64,000 nt of DNA from NCBI GenBank assembly GCA_030834695.1, contig JAUQXK010000089.1, positions 62,001 to 126,000 on the forward strand, in the 5' to 3' direction. Below the pieces are notes generated by a model. The model made no database searches. It was not told the origin of the DNA and saw only the letters and a list, made by a program, of their open reading frames with translations. Each line of letters opens with the position of its first letter. The first letter of the stretch is position 1. This document shows, piece after piece, positions 54,572-64,000 of this stretch. The DNA comes from Desulfobacterales bacterium (GTDB taxonomy: Bacteria; Desulfobacterota; Desulfobacteria; Desulfobacterales; SpSt-501). A program made the translations under genes and the position numbers.

Positions 54572-55447
54572 TTAAACTACTTTATTCAGCGGGTACTCGA
54601 TGATGCCCTCCGCACCATGCGAAAGCAGTCGCGGGATCAAGTCCCGGACGATTTCACGGCTTACCATGATCTCCACTGAAAAAAAATTTGACCGGTAAAG
54701 CGGTGCGACGGTCGGCGCCTTAAGGCTAGGCAGCATGGCAACGACCTCTTCCATGCGCTCCTCGGGCACGTTCATTTTTAAGCCGACCATCTTCTCGCCG
54801 AGCAACGCGCCCTTGAGCAGCAATGCGATTTGTTCAATCTTCTCACGCTTGTCGGAATTCTTCCAGACATCGTGGTTGGCAATCAGTTGCGTGTTGGTCT
54901 GCATCAGTTCATGGATGATGCGTAGGCCGTGGGCTTTTATGGTACTCTCCGTTTCCGTGACTTCAACGATCGCATCCGCCAAGCCGGAAACGACTTTGGC
55001 TTCAGTGGCTCCCCAGGAGAACTCAATGGTGACCTCAATTTTGCGTTCGGCAAAATACCGGCGAGTGAATTCGACCAACTCGGTGGCAATTTTTTTACCC
55101 GTCAGGTCTTCCAGCCGGCAGATTTTGGAATCGTATGGCACGGCCAAGACCCAACGCGCCGGTCGGGAACTGACTTTGGAGTAAACAAGGTCAGCGACCA
55201 CATGGACCTTTGAATTGTTTTCAGCGATCCAGTCTTTTCCGGTAAGCCCGGCATCCAGAGTTCCATTTTCAACGTAGCGGGACATTTCCTGGGCGCGGCA
55301 TATCGCACATTCAATCAAATCATCATTGATTTCGGGAAAATAACTGCGGCTGTTGACACTAATATTCCATCCGGAACGCCTGAACAGAGAGATCGTCGCT
55401 TCTTGAAGGCTCCCTTTAGGGATGCCCAATTTTAGTTTTTGGCTCAC
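54572..55447 (-). CDS. hisG: ATP phosphoribosyltransferase, long form
   Basis: A 291-residue HisG with the C-terminal regulatory domain of the long form (about 215-291), so no HisZ is needed. It joins ATP and PRPP in the first step of histidine synthesis. It has GLTGKDWI and the PRPP loop [18 protein letters not shown]. It starts with a GTG at 55447 that overlaps the hisI stop (GTGA). Confidence 0.93.
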   Translation of the reverse strand: MSQKLKLGIPKGSLQEATISLFRRSGWNISVNSRSYFPEINDDLIECAICRAQEMSRYVENGTLDAGLTGKDWIAENNSKVHVVADLVYSKVSSRPARWVLAVPYDSKICRLEDLTGKKIATELVEFTRRYFAERKIEVTIEFSWGATEAKVVSGLADAIVEVTETESTIKAHGLRIIHELMQTNTQLIANHDVWKNSDKREKIEQIALLLKGALLGEKMVGLKMNVPEERMEEVVAMLPSLKAPTVAPLYRSNFFSVEIMVSREIVRDLIPRLLSHGAEGIIEYPLNKVV

Positions 55448-55821
55448 TTTTTGTAGACCTCCTTGGGATCGAAAACCGGCTTTCCGACGACCTGAATGGA
55501 CCCGTTTTGAATCCGTTTGTGAAAACAGCTGCGATGGCCGGTGTGGCAGGCGGCGCCACCGATCTGTTCAATTTTCAAAACAATCGTGTCATCGTCGCAA
55601 TCGATCAAGATTTCCCTAACGATTTGGATATGTCCGGAGGTCTCGCCCTTCACCCATAGACTCTTGCGGCTGCGACTGTAATACGTAGCCCGGCCGGTTG
55701 CCAGGGTGGTCTCCCACGCTTCCTGGTTCATAAATGCAACCATCAGGATTTCGCCTGTGCAGAAATCCTGGGCGACCGCTGCAATGAGCCCTCCCAGTTT
55801 GTCGAAGTTAAGCGTGACCAT
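55444..55821 (-). CDS. hisI: Phosphoribosyl-AMP cyclohydrolase
   Basis: A 125-residue HisI without the HisE domain. It opens the AMP ring in the third step of histidine synthesis. The zinc and active-site Cys are in DCDDDTIVL and [11 protein letters not shown]. It is the first gene of the operon hisI-hisG-aminotransferase-engB-era, divergent from PBP1A. Other his genes are outside the window. Confidence 0.94.
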   Translation of the reverse strand: MVTLNFDKLGGLIAAVAQDFCTGEILMVAFMNQEAWETTLATGRATYYSRSRKSLWVKGETSGHIQIVREILIDCDDDTIVLKIEQIGGAACHTGHRSCFHKRIQNGSIQVVGKPVFDPKEVYKK

Positions 55822-56030
55822 CGAGGCTCTACCCCTACGAAACCGGACGATCTCGACAAGTCTTGAACTCGACCTCGGCCGGCGTTATGCTTTAGTCACA
55901 TGGGCGATTTGATGGATTTGGTTTTTCAAAAACTTATCTACTAATACCTGTAAGGCGCTTGAGTCAAATATTTTTTATTGTTGAGACGTTTGTTTTTTGC
56001 TATTAGTGTCGAATTTAAGGTTTGTCAGCC

Positions 56031-58460
56031 ATGGCCACAAAACAATCTGCTCCACGGAAGTCGGGTAAGCCCCCCTCGGCCCCAAAAAGGCGTTTTTTCA
56101 GGCGGTTCATCATAGTACCATTTCTGGTGCTGATGATTCTTGGCCTGATGGCGCTCATGGCCGCAGTGGGAGGCTACCAGTACATCAGCCAAGATCTTCC
56201 GAAAATCAATTCGTTAATGGATTACCGGCCCCCAATCATTACTACGGTTTATGCCGAAGACGGCCGTAAGATAGCAGAATTTTTTAAGGAACGTCGCATC
56301 GTAATCCCCCTCGGCGAGGTACCACCGTTGTTGGTCAAGGCGTTCGTCGCCGCCGAGGACTCACGGTTTTTTCAGCATCAGGGAATCGATCCCTTCAGCA
56401 TCCTGCGCGCGGCACTGAAAAACCTGGAAGCCGGAACCATCAAACAGGGCGGAAGCACTATCACTCAGCAGGTCACGCGATCATTTCTACTTACTCCTGA
56501 GAGAAGTTACATCCGGAAGATCAAAGAAGTTATTCTGAGCTACCGGATCGAAAAAGCGTTCACCAAAGAGGAGATCCTCTTTCTTTACCTCAACCAGATC
56601 TATCTCGGCCACGGCGCCTACGGAGTGCAGGCAGCGGCGGAAAATTATTTTGGAAAATCGGTCAAGGAATTGAGCCTTGCGGAGTGTGCCGTTTTAGCGG
56701 GGTTGCCCCAGGCGCCGACCCGCTACTCGCCATTCCGTCATCCCGAACAGGCTCGCGCACGGCAGGTGTATGTTCTCAACCGGATGGTCGAAGAAGGCTT
56801 CATCACCCGTGAGCAGGCCGACGAGGCGCTGTCGGTGAAGCTGGATATCAAGCCCCGCCGGAATATTTACGTAGAACAGGTGCCCTACTACACGGAACAT
56901 GTCCGTCGCTACGTGGAAGGCAAATACGGTGTAGACGCCCTATACAACCAAGGCCTCCAAATCCACACGGCAGTGAATATCGAATTCCAGAAGATGGCAG
57001 AGCAGGAAGTCAACAAAGGGCTGATTGAGATCGACAAGCGCCAGGGATACCGCGGACCGTTGAAGTCCCTTGCCGCCTCTGAGATCGATGCCTTTCTGCA
57101 GGAACAAGCAACGGACCTGGAAAGCTCGCCTCTGCTCCCAGGTAGAATCGCCCAAGCAGTGGTGGCCCAGGTGAACGATCAGGCCAAAACAGTGGGGGTC
57201 AGGATCGGCAAAGAGTTGGGCATCCTAACGCTGGCCGATATGGCGTGGGCACGCAAACCAAACCCGGACCTCGCACATTACGAGGCCAAGATTCGGCAGC
57301 CGAGCACGGCGTTGAAGCCGGGCGACGTCATTTTCGTAAAGATCAAAGATTCCCGTAAGAATCTTCAAGATCCCTGGCACGTGGCGCTTGAACAGGAGCC
57401 TTTGGTGCAGGGTGCGATGTTGTGCCTGGAAACCGAAACCGGCTTAGTGAAAGCCATGGTGGGTGGCCGCGACTTCAATGAGACTCAGTTCAACCGCGCG
57501 ATCCAATCGCGACGTCAACCCGGTTCTTCTTTTAAGCCCATTATTTACGCGGCAGCGCTGGATCGCAAGTTCAGCGACCCCAAAAAAGTCTACACTCCGG
57601 CGACGATGATTATCGATTCTGCGGTGGTCTTCGAAGATCGGACGGGAGAGCAAAGCTGGAAGCCGAAAAATTACAAGGAAACATTTTACGGCCCGACGCT
57701 CTTGCGCGAAGCGCTGGCCCAGTCGCGCAATGTCGTCACGGTAAAGATCCTTCAGGACATCGGCGTCGATTACACCATTGAATACGCCCGCAAGCTAGGA
57801 ATTACCGCTGATTTAACCCGCACGCTCTCGCTAGCATTAGGAGCTTCGGGCGTATCGTTGTTTGAGCTTACCCGGGCCTATTCCGTTTTTGCCAACCAGG
57901 GATTTCTGGTCGAGCCGGTGTTTGTCTTGAAAATCACTGACCGGGATGGAAATGTTCTTGAAGAAGCTGTCTCAGAACGCCGGAAGGCTATCGAGAAGGA
58001 CACCGCTTTCATCATGACCAACTTGATGGAAAGCGTGGTCCAGCATGGCACGGGCCAGAGAATAAAAGCATTGGGTCGGCCGGCTGCTGGAAAAACCGGG
58101 ACGACGAACGATATGTATGATGCTTGGTACATCGGCTATACTCCGGAATACATTACCGGGGTTTGGGTAGGGTTCGACACGGAAGCGCCCTTGGGTAAGA
58201 CTGAAACCGGTGCCGTGGCTGCCAGCCCGATCTGGCTGGGATTTATGAAACAAGTTCTCGCCAATGAATCCGTCAAAGCGTTTCAGGCGCCGGATGGAGT
58301 CATTTTTGCGAAAATCGATGCGGAGACGGGGTTGCTCCCGGTGACTGAGACCCGCAAAACGTTTTTTGAATGTTTTAAGGAAGGCACGGTACCGAGCGAT
58401 TTCAGCAAACGGCCCGGAGAAGTAAAGGAGACCGAAGACTTTTTCAAAAAGGACTTATGA
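56031..58460 (+). CDS. mrcA: Penicillin-binding protein 1A, bifunctional
   Basis: About 809 residues. A short cytosolic tail and one helix (about 28-55), then the GT51 transglycosylase with EDSRFFQHQGID and GGSTITQQVTR, an OB-like insert, and the transpeptidase with QPGSSFKP (Ser-x-x-Lys near 499), SRNVV (near 564) and KTGTT (near 687). It polymerises and cross-links peptidoglycan. The ATG at 56031 is preferred over a TTG at 56022. It is a single gene divergent from the his operon. Confidence 0.95.
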   Translation: MATKQSAPRKSGKPPSAPKRRFFRRFIIVPFLVLMILGLMALMAAVGGYQYISQDLPKINSLMDYRPPIITTVYAEDGRKIAEFFKERRIVIPLGEVPPLLVKAFVAAEDSRFFQHQGIDPFSILRAALKNLEAGTIKQGGSTITQQVTRSFLLTPERSYIRKIKEVILSYRIEKAFTKEEILFLYLNQIYLGHGAYGVQAAAENYFGKSVKELSLAECAVLAGLPQAPTRYSPFRHPEQARARQVYVLNRMVEEGFITREQADEALSVKLDIKPRRNIYVEQVPYYTEHVRRYVEGKYGVDALYNQGLQIHTAVNIEFQKMAEQEVNKGLIEIDKRQGYRGPLKSLAASEIDAFLQEQATDLESSPLLPGRIAQAVVAQVNDQAKTVGVRIGKELGILTLADMAWARKPNPDLAHYEAKIRQPSTALKPGDVIFVKIKDSRKNLQDPWHVALEQEPLVQGAMLCLETETGLVKAMVGGRDFNETQFNRAIQSRRQPGSSFKPIIYAAALDRKFSDPKKVYTPATMIIDSAVVFEDRTGEQSWKPKNYKETFYGPTLLREALAQSRNVVTVKILQDIGVDYTIEYARKLGITADLTRTLSLALGASGVSLFELTRAYSVFANQGFLVEPVFVLKITDRDGNVLEEAVSERRKAIEKDTAFIMTNLMESVVQHGTGQRIKALGRPAAGKTGTTNDMYDAWYIGYTPEYITGVWVGFDTEAPLGKTETGAVAASPIWLGFMKQVLANESVKAFQAPDGVIFAKIDAETGLLPVTETRKTFFECFKEGTVPSDFSKRPGEVKETEDFFKKDL

Positions 58461-59537
58461 AAATCCAACCCGCGGCCGGCTGCATGGGCTGGGCTTGTAG
58501 ATCCTTATGATCCGACCTCCCGGCAGCGCGACGAGGTCATCTTCCAAGCCGGAGTCTGCAACTACCCGCACTTCTGAAAATCCAAACTCACTTTTCAACG
58601 CGGCACAATTCGCGTTGCCCTGGCCACGCAAGCGCGAAATGCCTTTTGGATGCACGCGCAGTTCGATCATGTCTCTTAAAACAGGGCGACGGCGCAATGC
58701 CTCTCTGACGGCTGCCAGATAGCATGCGCTTTGAACCAAATGCCCGAAAGCGGGGTGGAATGGACCGGCAACCACCCCGCGGCCAGCAGCAAGATCCTCA
58801 GAAGCCTGAAGCCCGGTGCGAATGACCGGAATCCCGCGCTGCCGAAAAAAACGGTAGACTTTCATGGAAAGGTCGACGGCTTTGTCGAGAGTGAGTGGTC
58901 GATAACGCTCTGCGCGGAACCACATCGCCAGAGGGCTTCCATCCAGCACCAGGGTCGGATAGATACGAACGAAAGCGGGGTCTAAATCGGCGACGCGCCG
59001 CCCGGTCTCCAGCAGACGCACCTCGTCATCTCCAGGCAATCCCACCATGAGCTGCAGTCCCACTTCGTACCCCTTGGCCTTTAGGAGCTGAGCGGCACCG
59101 GTCGTGTCCGCTGCGGTGTGACCGCGCTGGGACCAGCGGAGCACATCGTCGTCCATGGACTGGGCGCCCAGTTCTACGCATTTTATCGGGAAGGCACTGA
59201 TCAGATCCAGAGTGTGGGCGGCAACGGTATCGGGCCGGGTGGAGAAACGGATGCCGTCGAGTTCACCCCTGTGAACCCATTCTGATGCCGTGGTCAGCAG
59301 ATAACGGATCCGGTCCGCCCGAAGTCCGAGAAAATTGCCTCCGAAGAAAGCAATCTCAGCCGGCCCTGAGCGGCGCCCTCGGAAACGCATGAATTCGCTC
59401 ACAGATGAAAATTCGTTTCCAGTCTCAGGATACTTATCAGAATGGCCGGTGACTAGTTCTTGATTGCAGAAGATGCAACGGTGGGGACAGCCGGCGTGCG
59501 GAATGAAGACCGGCACGATGAAAGGTCGTTGGTGCAT
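58455..59537 (-). CDS. Radical SAM protein, Elp3-like
   Basis: About 360 residues. The radical SAM motif is HAGCPHRCIFCNQ (Cys about 15, 19 and 22), then GGNFLGL and SRPDT, and the ELGAQSMDDDVL segment seen in Elp3-type enzymes. No acetyltransferase domain follows. The start is set at the ATG at 59537 (MHQRPFIVPV). It follows rnc in the same direction. The substrate is unknown; related proteins act on tRNA or in coproporphyrinogen-like chemistry. Confidence 0.82.
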   Translation of the reverse strand: MHQRPFIVPVFIPHAGCPHRCIFCNQELVTGHSDKYPETGNEFSSVSEFMRFRGRRSGPAEIAFFGGNFLGLRADRIRYLLTTASEWVHRGELDGIRFSTRPDTVAAHTLDLISAFPIKCVELGAQSMDDDVLRWSQRGHTAADTTGAAQLLKAKGYEVGLQLMVGLPGDDEVRLLETGRRVADLDPAFVRIYPTLVLDGSPLAMWFRAERYRPLTLDKAVDLSMKVYRFFRQRGIPVIRTGLQASEDLAAGRGVVAGPFHPAFGHLVQSACYLAAVREALRRRPVLRDMIELRVHPKGISRLRGQGNANCAALKSEFGFSEVRVVADSGLEDDLVALPGGRIIRIYKPSPCSRPRVGFS

Positions 59538-59597
59538 GGGACCGTTTCGGGTGGTACCCGGTTGAGGGTGGAGGCACAGATGCAAGCCATCCGGTCA

Positions 59598-60293
59598 TTA
59601 TTGAGGCTTGAGCCGGATCAACGCTTTTCGAGCTGCATCCTGCTCAGCTGTTTTTTTGCTCTTCCCAACCCCCTCGGTTTCAACCTCCTTGACTCGCAGT
59701 TGCACCCAGAAGGTCTTGTCATGGTCGGGGCCTTCCTCGCGGATGACAGTATAAACGGGCATATGGCCCGAGCGAATCTGTACCATCTCCTGGAGCTGGC
59801 TTTTGAAGTCAATGTGCTGATTGGCATGTTCCATCTGACATACCAACGGCAGGAACATGGATTGAACAATTTCGAATGATGAGCCAAAGCCGCCATCCAG
59901 GTAGACAGCTGCGATCAGCGCCTCAATGGTTCCAGCCAAAATCGAGCTTTTTTCATGCCCCCCGGTTTGAGCTTCACCCTTACCGAGCCGGATGTGGGTG
60001 CCGAGGTCAAGACGGCGAGCGAGTTTGGCCAGCTGCTGCTCGTTGACCAACGCCGACCGCATGCGTGAAAGGTCGCCCTCGTTCAGGTCGGCATATCGCT
60101 CCATAAGGATGTGCCCCACTGCGAGGTTCAATACCGCATCTCCTAAAAACTCCAGGCGCTCATTGTCACGCAGGTCGGTCGTTGGGGCCTCGTTGACATA
60201 GGAACTGTGCCGCAACGCCTCCTCTATCAAACGTTTGTCCGTGAAAGAGTAGTTAAGAACATTTTCGACCGAAGAAATCGGCAGAGAAAACAT
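59598..60293 (-). CDS. rnc: Ribonuclease III
   Basis: A 231-residue double-stranded RNA endonuclease. The RNase III signature NERLEFLGDAVL (about 43-54) is present, with catalytic Glu and Asp, a second metal site in GTIEALIAAVYLDGG, and a C-terminal dsRNA-binding domain (about 155-229, ending KTAEQDAARKALIRL). It matures rRNA and some mRNA. It is followed by the radical SAM gene (60-base gap). Confidence 0.96.
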   Translation of the reverse strand: MFSLPISSVENVLNYSFTDKRLIEEALRHSSYVNEAPTTDLRDNERLEFLGDAVLNLAVGHILMERYADLNEGDLSRMRSALVNEQQLAKLARRLDLGTHIRLGKGEAQTGGHEKSSILAGTIEALIAAVYLDGGFGSSFEIVQSMFLPLVCQMEHANQHIDFKSQLQEMVQIRSGHMPVYTVIREEGPDHDKTFWVQLRVKEVETEGVGKSKKTAEQDAARKALIRLKPQ

Positions 60294-60426
60294 GCACCGA
60301 ACCTTAAATGATTACTTTCTTGTGAAACGATCAGTTGGTATCATAAGGACGACCGTACGGATTGAAACTAAAATGCGGGACAATTCCAGAAGCCGTGACG
60401 ACGCCGACCGGGACGTCGAAGCACGC

Positions 60427-61296
60427 TCAGCGTTCTATCAGTTTTTCATAGAGTGCATAGGGGACTTGAAAATCCCCCTTACCGATTCCCATTTGGATCT
60501 CGGGTTGGATGTCTCCATGAAAATCGGTGCCTCCAGTCATCAGGAGGTCATGGCGACGGGCCAGATCAGTATATTGCCGGGTCTGCTCGGGGGAGTGTTG
60601 AGGGTAATAAACTTCAAGGCCCTTTAGCCCCATGGCCATCATCTCCTGCAAGAGCTCATCAAGTTGCTCCACGCCTTCCAGCTCCAACAGGCAAGGATGG
60701 GCTAGAACCGGAATTCCACCAGCGGCATTGATGAGTTCAATGGCATGGATGGATTCAATCCGGACTTTGTCCACATACGCCGGTTTTCCCTTTCCAAGGT
60801 ACCGATCAAACGCTTCATCGATCGATTTCACGACTCCTTTTTTGACCAATAGTTTGGCAATGTGGGGTCTGCCAGGCTGTCCGTCGGCAGCCTCCTTTTC
60901 GATTTCTTCAATCCGCATGGAAATACCCTGCTTGTTCAAACGGGCGATGATCTCCGGGTTGCGCTGCCTACGGGAATCCTGAAGCTTTTCAAGCGCTCGA
61001 TTCAACTCCGGGTCATCCAGTCGGAGGCCGTATCCTAAAATATGAATGCTCCCGCCGCCAGGATAGAAAGGTGGAGGCTCGGCGCTGATTTCAACCCCTG
61101 TCAAAAAACCAAGCGTATCGGGAATCCCATCCAGAAGGGCTTCACGGGCGCCGGCGATGGAGTCATGGTCGGTTATAGAAATGGCACATACACCTATACG
61201 CAGGGCCAGAGCGACGATTTCGGCAGGTGAGAGCGTTCCATCCGATGCCGTTGAGTGAATGTGAAGGTCTATGCAAGCGGCAGGTCTAGATTCCAA
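60427..61296 (-). CDS. PHP-domain phosphoesterase (TrpH/RNase AM-like)
   Basis: About 289 residues with the PHP metal sites: DLHIHSTASDG, ITDHDSI, GVEIS, AHPCLL and GGTDFHGD. Relatives include TrpH/YciV, which removes 5'-phosphorylated nucleotides from RNA ends, and 3',5'-bisphosphate phosphatases. A TTG at 61296, inside the end of the DksA-type gene with GGAG upstream, is my start; another TTG at 61335 is possible. The overlap couples it to the DksA-type gene. Confidence 0.85.
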   Translation of the reverse strand: MESRPAACIDLHIHSTASDGTLSPAEIVALALRIGVCAISITDHDSIAGAREALLDGIPDTLGFLTGVEISAEPPPFYPGGGSIHILGYGLRLDDPELNRALEKLQDSRRQRNPEIIARLNKQGISMRIEEIEKEAADGQPGRPHIAKLLVKKGVVKSIDEAFDRYLGKGKPAYVDKVRIESIHAIELINAAGGIPVLAHPCLLELEGVEQLDELLQEMMAMGLKGLEVYYPQHSPEQTRQYTDLARRHDLLMTGGTDFHGDIQPEIQMGIGKGDFQVPYALYEKLIER

Positions 61297-61648
61297 GCGC
61301 TTTCTCCAAGGATTCCTCCTTTGCCTTGCACTCAATGCACTGAGTCGTTACCGGGCGTGCTTTAAGCCGTTTGATCGAGATTTCCTCGCCGCAGGATTCG
61401 CAGATGCCGTAAGTTCCGTTTTCGATCCGTTCGAGCGCCTGTTTGATTTTTTTAATCAGCTTGCTCTCACGATCCCGGATCCGAAGCATGAAGTTGCGGT
61501 CGGCCTCCAACGAGGCCCGGTCGGTGGGATCCGGAAAATTTTCATTGGTCGTCGTCATGCCGGAAACAGTGTCATCGGCCTGGCTCAGCAACTCCTGCAT
61601 CCGCTGATGCAAATGCTTTTTAAAAAAATCCAAGTCTTTCTTCTTCAT
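61286..61648 (-). CDS. DksA/TraR-type zinc-finger transcription factor
   Basis: About 120 residues. The zinc finger reads CESCGEEISIKRLKARPVTTQCIECK, with four Cys, and the coiled-coil part carries the acidic tip region (SQADDTVSG... DPTDRAS). It likely binds RNA polymerase and, with ppGpp, controls stringent response or rRNA promoters. I take the ATG at 61648 (MKKKDLDFF), which has GGGG upstream; an ATG at 61660 is an alternative. It is first in a unit with the PHP phosphoesterase gene. Confidence 0.9.
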   Translation of the reverse strand: MKKKDLDFFKKHLHQRMQELLSQADDTVSGMTTTNENFPDPTDRASLEADRNFMLRIRDRESKLIKKIKQALERIENGTYGICESCGEEISIKRLKARPVTTQCIECKAKEESLEKALGI

Positions 61649-61855
61649 GACAGGCCCCATTGCATGATTTGGCTAATTTAACCGATTTAAAACGATATTA
61701 TCTATCACAGTGAAATGTAAAAGTAAATAAATAACCAACGCTCTGAAACGCCTCACGAAACCGGTCTTTATTCTTTGAAGGTTGGGGCATCGCCCTAATC
61801 GGGCGGTCGCAACGTGGTGCAGATGCGACATCCAAATAAAGGCGATTTGATGACG

Positions 61856-63109
61856 CTAACGGTGTAACCGTGGCGCGCAGACTACACCGATACCGGCCTT
61901 GACCAAATCCTGGGCGGTCAGTTGCACCGAGTGATGCTTTTCCATGTAGTTTCTTTCTAGAGCCGGCATCAGCCCCCCTTTTTCCGCATCGGCCTTGGCG
62001 AGAAAGTAATCGAGAATGTCCGATGGGTGCTCAAGCGTTTGTTCGATTTCCGGCTCGCCACCCTCATGCTTGGCAGAAATGTTGGGAACCTCCTGCGCGA
62101 TTTCCACCAGCTCTGCGCGGCGATTATAAGGCTGGCGCACAATGGATTTCCAGGTTTCGGTAATGTGGTGCTCGAAACGAACGACCGCCTCCAGCCCCAG
62201 AGCCCGGCGAATATAGGAAGCCTGGCGCAGTGTTTCGTTGTCGGCGGAGTTGGATAGGTTGAAGCCGATCAGCGATGTACCTCCGCCCTCGCGTACGAAA
62301 AGCCTTGCCGTCAGCAGAGTCCACAGAATGGCGAAGGGGTTGTCATTGCCCATGAAGACCGAGATCTTGAATTCGTTGTCGATCCCGAGGCGGTGCATCA
62401 GATACCCCACTAGCACGGTGCCCGGATTGATGTTGAGCACCTGGCGAATGCCATAGGTGGTATAGTACTTCAAGAACTCGTCGGCCCACATGAGGGGGTA
62501 TTGATTGGGTTGGCCGATGCCGCCGAAGTAGCCGGTGATGGTTTCGGGGCCGCCCAGGTGGACATTGGATCCGTCGGTGCCCTTGGTATCCAGGGTTTCC
62601 ACGTAGCTGGCACCCATAATCTGCATGGCCGCCGCCACCGCCATGATGTCTCCGTTATCGGTCTCCTGCTCGACCATCCGACGCACCCGGATGAACCGTC
62701 CGGGCATGAGCTCGCCCTCTTGAATGCAGCGCCGGGCCTCGGTGATCAGCCAGGGGAAATATTGCAAGGCGCTAATTTCGAGCGTCACGGCATTATTCTG
62801 GTTCAGTGCGGGCGCCCCCTTGACCTTGCGGTTATAGTCCGCCATGGAAATAAAAGCCTTCTGATCGCGCTGTTCGATCAGCCACCTGAGGTCCTTTAAA
62901 TAAGGGGAGTTGGCCTGCTCCAGTCGGGCCATCAGGTTTTCCAGCCGGGCGGCCGCAGCCGCTCGGCGATTGATTTCCTGCGGGCCGCCGTAGCGTTCGA
63001 TCACCTTGATAAGTCCGCTGATGACCGGATTATTCGGGTCGGTTAGCAGTGCATTAAGCTCATCGATCCGCTGAGTTGAAATCTTCAATACGCTTCTCAG
63101 ATCTGGCAT
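61856..63109 (-). CDS. Conserved protein of unknown function (417 residues)
   Basis: I do not recognise this family. It is a soluble 417-residue protein, helical at the start (RIDELNALL...EINRRAAAAARLENLMARLE), then with strand-like segments such as SYVETLDTKGTDGSNVHLGG, VLNINPGTVLVGYLMHRLG and GGGTSLIGFNLSNSADNETLR that would fit a TIM-barrel enzyme. The conserved-looking HHITETWK and EGGEPEIEQTLEHPSDIL are notable. It stands between the DksA-type gene and a divergent ABC ATPase. Probably a metabolic enzyme, but I cannot name a reaction. Confidence 0.7.
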   Translation of the reverse strand: MPDLRSVLKISTQRIDELNALLTDPNNPVISGLIKVIERYGGPQEINRRAAAAARLENLMARLEQANSPYLKDLRWLIEQRDQKAFISMADYNRKVKGAPALNQNNAVTLEISALQYFPWLITEARRCIQEGELMPGRFIRVRRMVEQETDNGDIMAVAAAMQIMGASYVETLDTKGTDGSNVHLGGPETITGYFGGIGQPNQYPLMWADEFLKYYTTYGIRQVLNINPGTVLVGYLMHRLGIDNEFKISVFMGNDNPFAILWTLLTARLFVREGGGTSLIGFNLSNSADNETLRQASYIRRALGLEAVVRFEHHITETWKSIVRQPYNRRAELVEIAQEVPNISAKHEGGEPEIEQTLEHPSDILDYFLAKADAEKGGLMPALERNYMEKHHSVQLTAQDLVKAGIGVVCAPRLHR

Positions 63110-63224
63110 GGCTGCCTCCGTTGGTCGAGTAGGAGTTTAACCCATCGAGGCGTTGACTGAAATCAATTATAATTGTACTTTTTTAAGAAAAAACCAGCAA
63201 GGGCAATTTTTGGGAAGTGACCCA

Positions 63225-64000
63225 ATGACACCGCTCGTTTCTTTGCGCCAGGCCAGCTTGCGAATGCGCGACCGAGTTCTCCTTGAGGGCATAACCTGGG
63301 AAATACGCACGGGTGAGCACTGGGCGGTGGTGGGTCCCAACGGCGCGGGGAAATCCACGCTGGTGAAGGCATTGACCGGCGATGTCCCAGTGATCCGCGG
63401 CGAAATTTTCCCATCAGAGCCGGTCCGCCTCCGGCGGCAGGCGGCCTGCCTATCTTTTGAAAGCCAGAGGAAGTGGATCGCCCAGGAAGATCGCCGTGAC
63501 GAATACCACGCCTTCAGCGGCCGCATGGACGGGGGCGCACGGGTCGGCGACTTCATCCGACTGGCACAGCAGGGAGCAAAGCGTCGCACGTCGGATATTT
63601 TTGAGCGAATTCAAATTGGCCTTCTGCTCGACCGACATATCCGCGAGCTGTCCTCCGGCGAGATGCGGAGGTTTCAGATTGCATTGGCGCTTAGCACCAA
63701 CCCGCGTATCTTGATTCTGGATGAGCCTTATGAGGGCCTTGACCAGGAGTACCAGGCGGAATTGGCGAGGATCATTAACGAACTGATGGATCCCGACCGC
63801 GCGGTGGTGATGGTCACCCACCGCCGCAGCGAAATCCCCTTGAACGCCACTCACGTGATCGGGGTGAAAGCGGGACGGATCGTTTTTCAAGGCCGGCGCG
63901 AGGACCTGTTGGATGCCAGACGAATTGACAGCTTATATGCATTGCCGGAGGCACATTTATCGGAGCTGCCGGCGGCGGTAGGCGCCTCCTTGCGGCCGGG
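63225..64000 (+). CDS. ABC ATPase, ModF/PhrA-like (partial at right edge)
   Basis: An open frame from the ATG at 63225 runs out of the window without a stop. It encodes an ABC ATPase with Walker A GPNGAGKST, signature LSSGEMRR, Walker B ILILDEPYEGLD and H-loop VMVTHRRSEIP. The form resembles the first half of ModF/PhrA or YlmA-type proteins, which have two such domains and no membrane part. Only the first domain is visible here. The start has a weak GGGAAG upstream. Function tied to molybdate use or stress is a guess. Confidence 0.82.
   Translation, partial: MTPLVSLRQASLRMRDRVLLEGITWEIRTGEHWAVVGPNGAGKSTLVKALTGDVPVIRGEIFPSEPVRLRRQAACLSFESQRKWIAQEDRRDEYHAFSGRMDGGARVGDFIRLAQQGAKRRTSDIFERIQIGLLLDRHIRELSSGEMRRFQIALALSTNPRILILDEPYEGLDQEYQAELARIINELMDPDRAVVMVTHRRSEIPLNATHVIGVKAGRIVFQGRREDLLDARRIDSLYALPEAHLSELPAAVGASLRP

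Overview
The window looks like chromosomal DNA of a sulfate-reducing type deltaproteobacterium (Desulfobacterota, probably near the Desulfobacteraceae). This is an inference from gene content: a signal-peptide-bearing CbiK cobaltochelatase of the Desulfovibrio type next to a cobalamin riboswitch, a two-domain TIGR03960-type radical SAM protein before RNase G, a pyruvoyl arginine decarboxylase, and many Cys-rich Fe-S or Zn proteins. No rRNA, tRNA, CRISPR array or insertion sequence was seen. Genes are dense, often joined by 4-base ATGA-type overlaps, and are GC-rich except for the pilus region (about 42-48 kb) and a few intergenic stretches.

Layout. 0-6 kb: LysE-type exporter, sirtuin plus ComM/YifB, two overlapping methyltransferases, a DUF4143-type ATPase. 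6.4-9 kb: a polyamine cluster in which a pyruvoyl arginine decarboxylase and an agmatinase would give putrescine, followed by a bacterial deoxyhypusine-synthase homologue that keeps the catalytic lysine. 9-12 kb: MgtE and RlmI. 12-14.7 kb: a cobalamin riboswitch with its own terminator, followed on the minus strand by an unknown 85-residue protein, periplasmic CbiK and CbiR (cobamide remodelling). 14.7-16.4 kb: a YcgR/YcgQ-type permease pair. 17.3-20.3 kb: an S8 protease with a C-terminal sorting signal, an exosortase-like membrane protein and a transglutaminase-fold protein. 20.3-24.1 kb: Fe-S protein, an operon with a PilZ-domain protein, and an RluA-type enzyme. 24.3-29.6 kb: an amino-acid ABC transporter, a saccharopine-dehydrogenase-like enzyme and a PLP racemase. 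29.7-35.4 kb: DegP, radical SAM protein and RNase G.

35.6-39.7 kb is the classic origin-proximal block rpmH-rnpA-yidD-yidC-mnmE, followed by two parS sites (one perfect, one with a 14-base intact core). No parAB, gidA or dnaA is in the window. 42-48.2 kb holds a complete minor-pilin operon (fimT-pilV-pilW-pilX-pilY1) with a sigma54-like promoter in front. 48.6-51.5 kb has a leader with an orphan terminator and a palindrome before a GH17-GT2 glucan synthase. 51.6-55.8 kb is the operon hisI-hisG-aminotransferase-engB-era. 56-64 kb carries PBP1A, a radical SAM protein, rnc, a PHP phosphoesterase, a DksA-type protein, a conserved unknown protein and the start of an ABC ATPase that runs off the end.

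The items most worth following up are the exosortase/protease pair, the polyamine cluster with the deoxyhypusine-synthase homologue, the B12-controlled CbiK/CbiR operon with its unknown first gene, the parS pair, the sigma54-like pilin promoter and the unexplained leader RNA before the glucan synthase.
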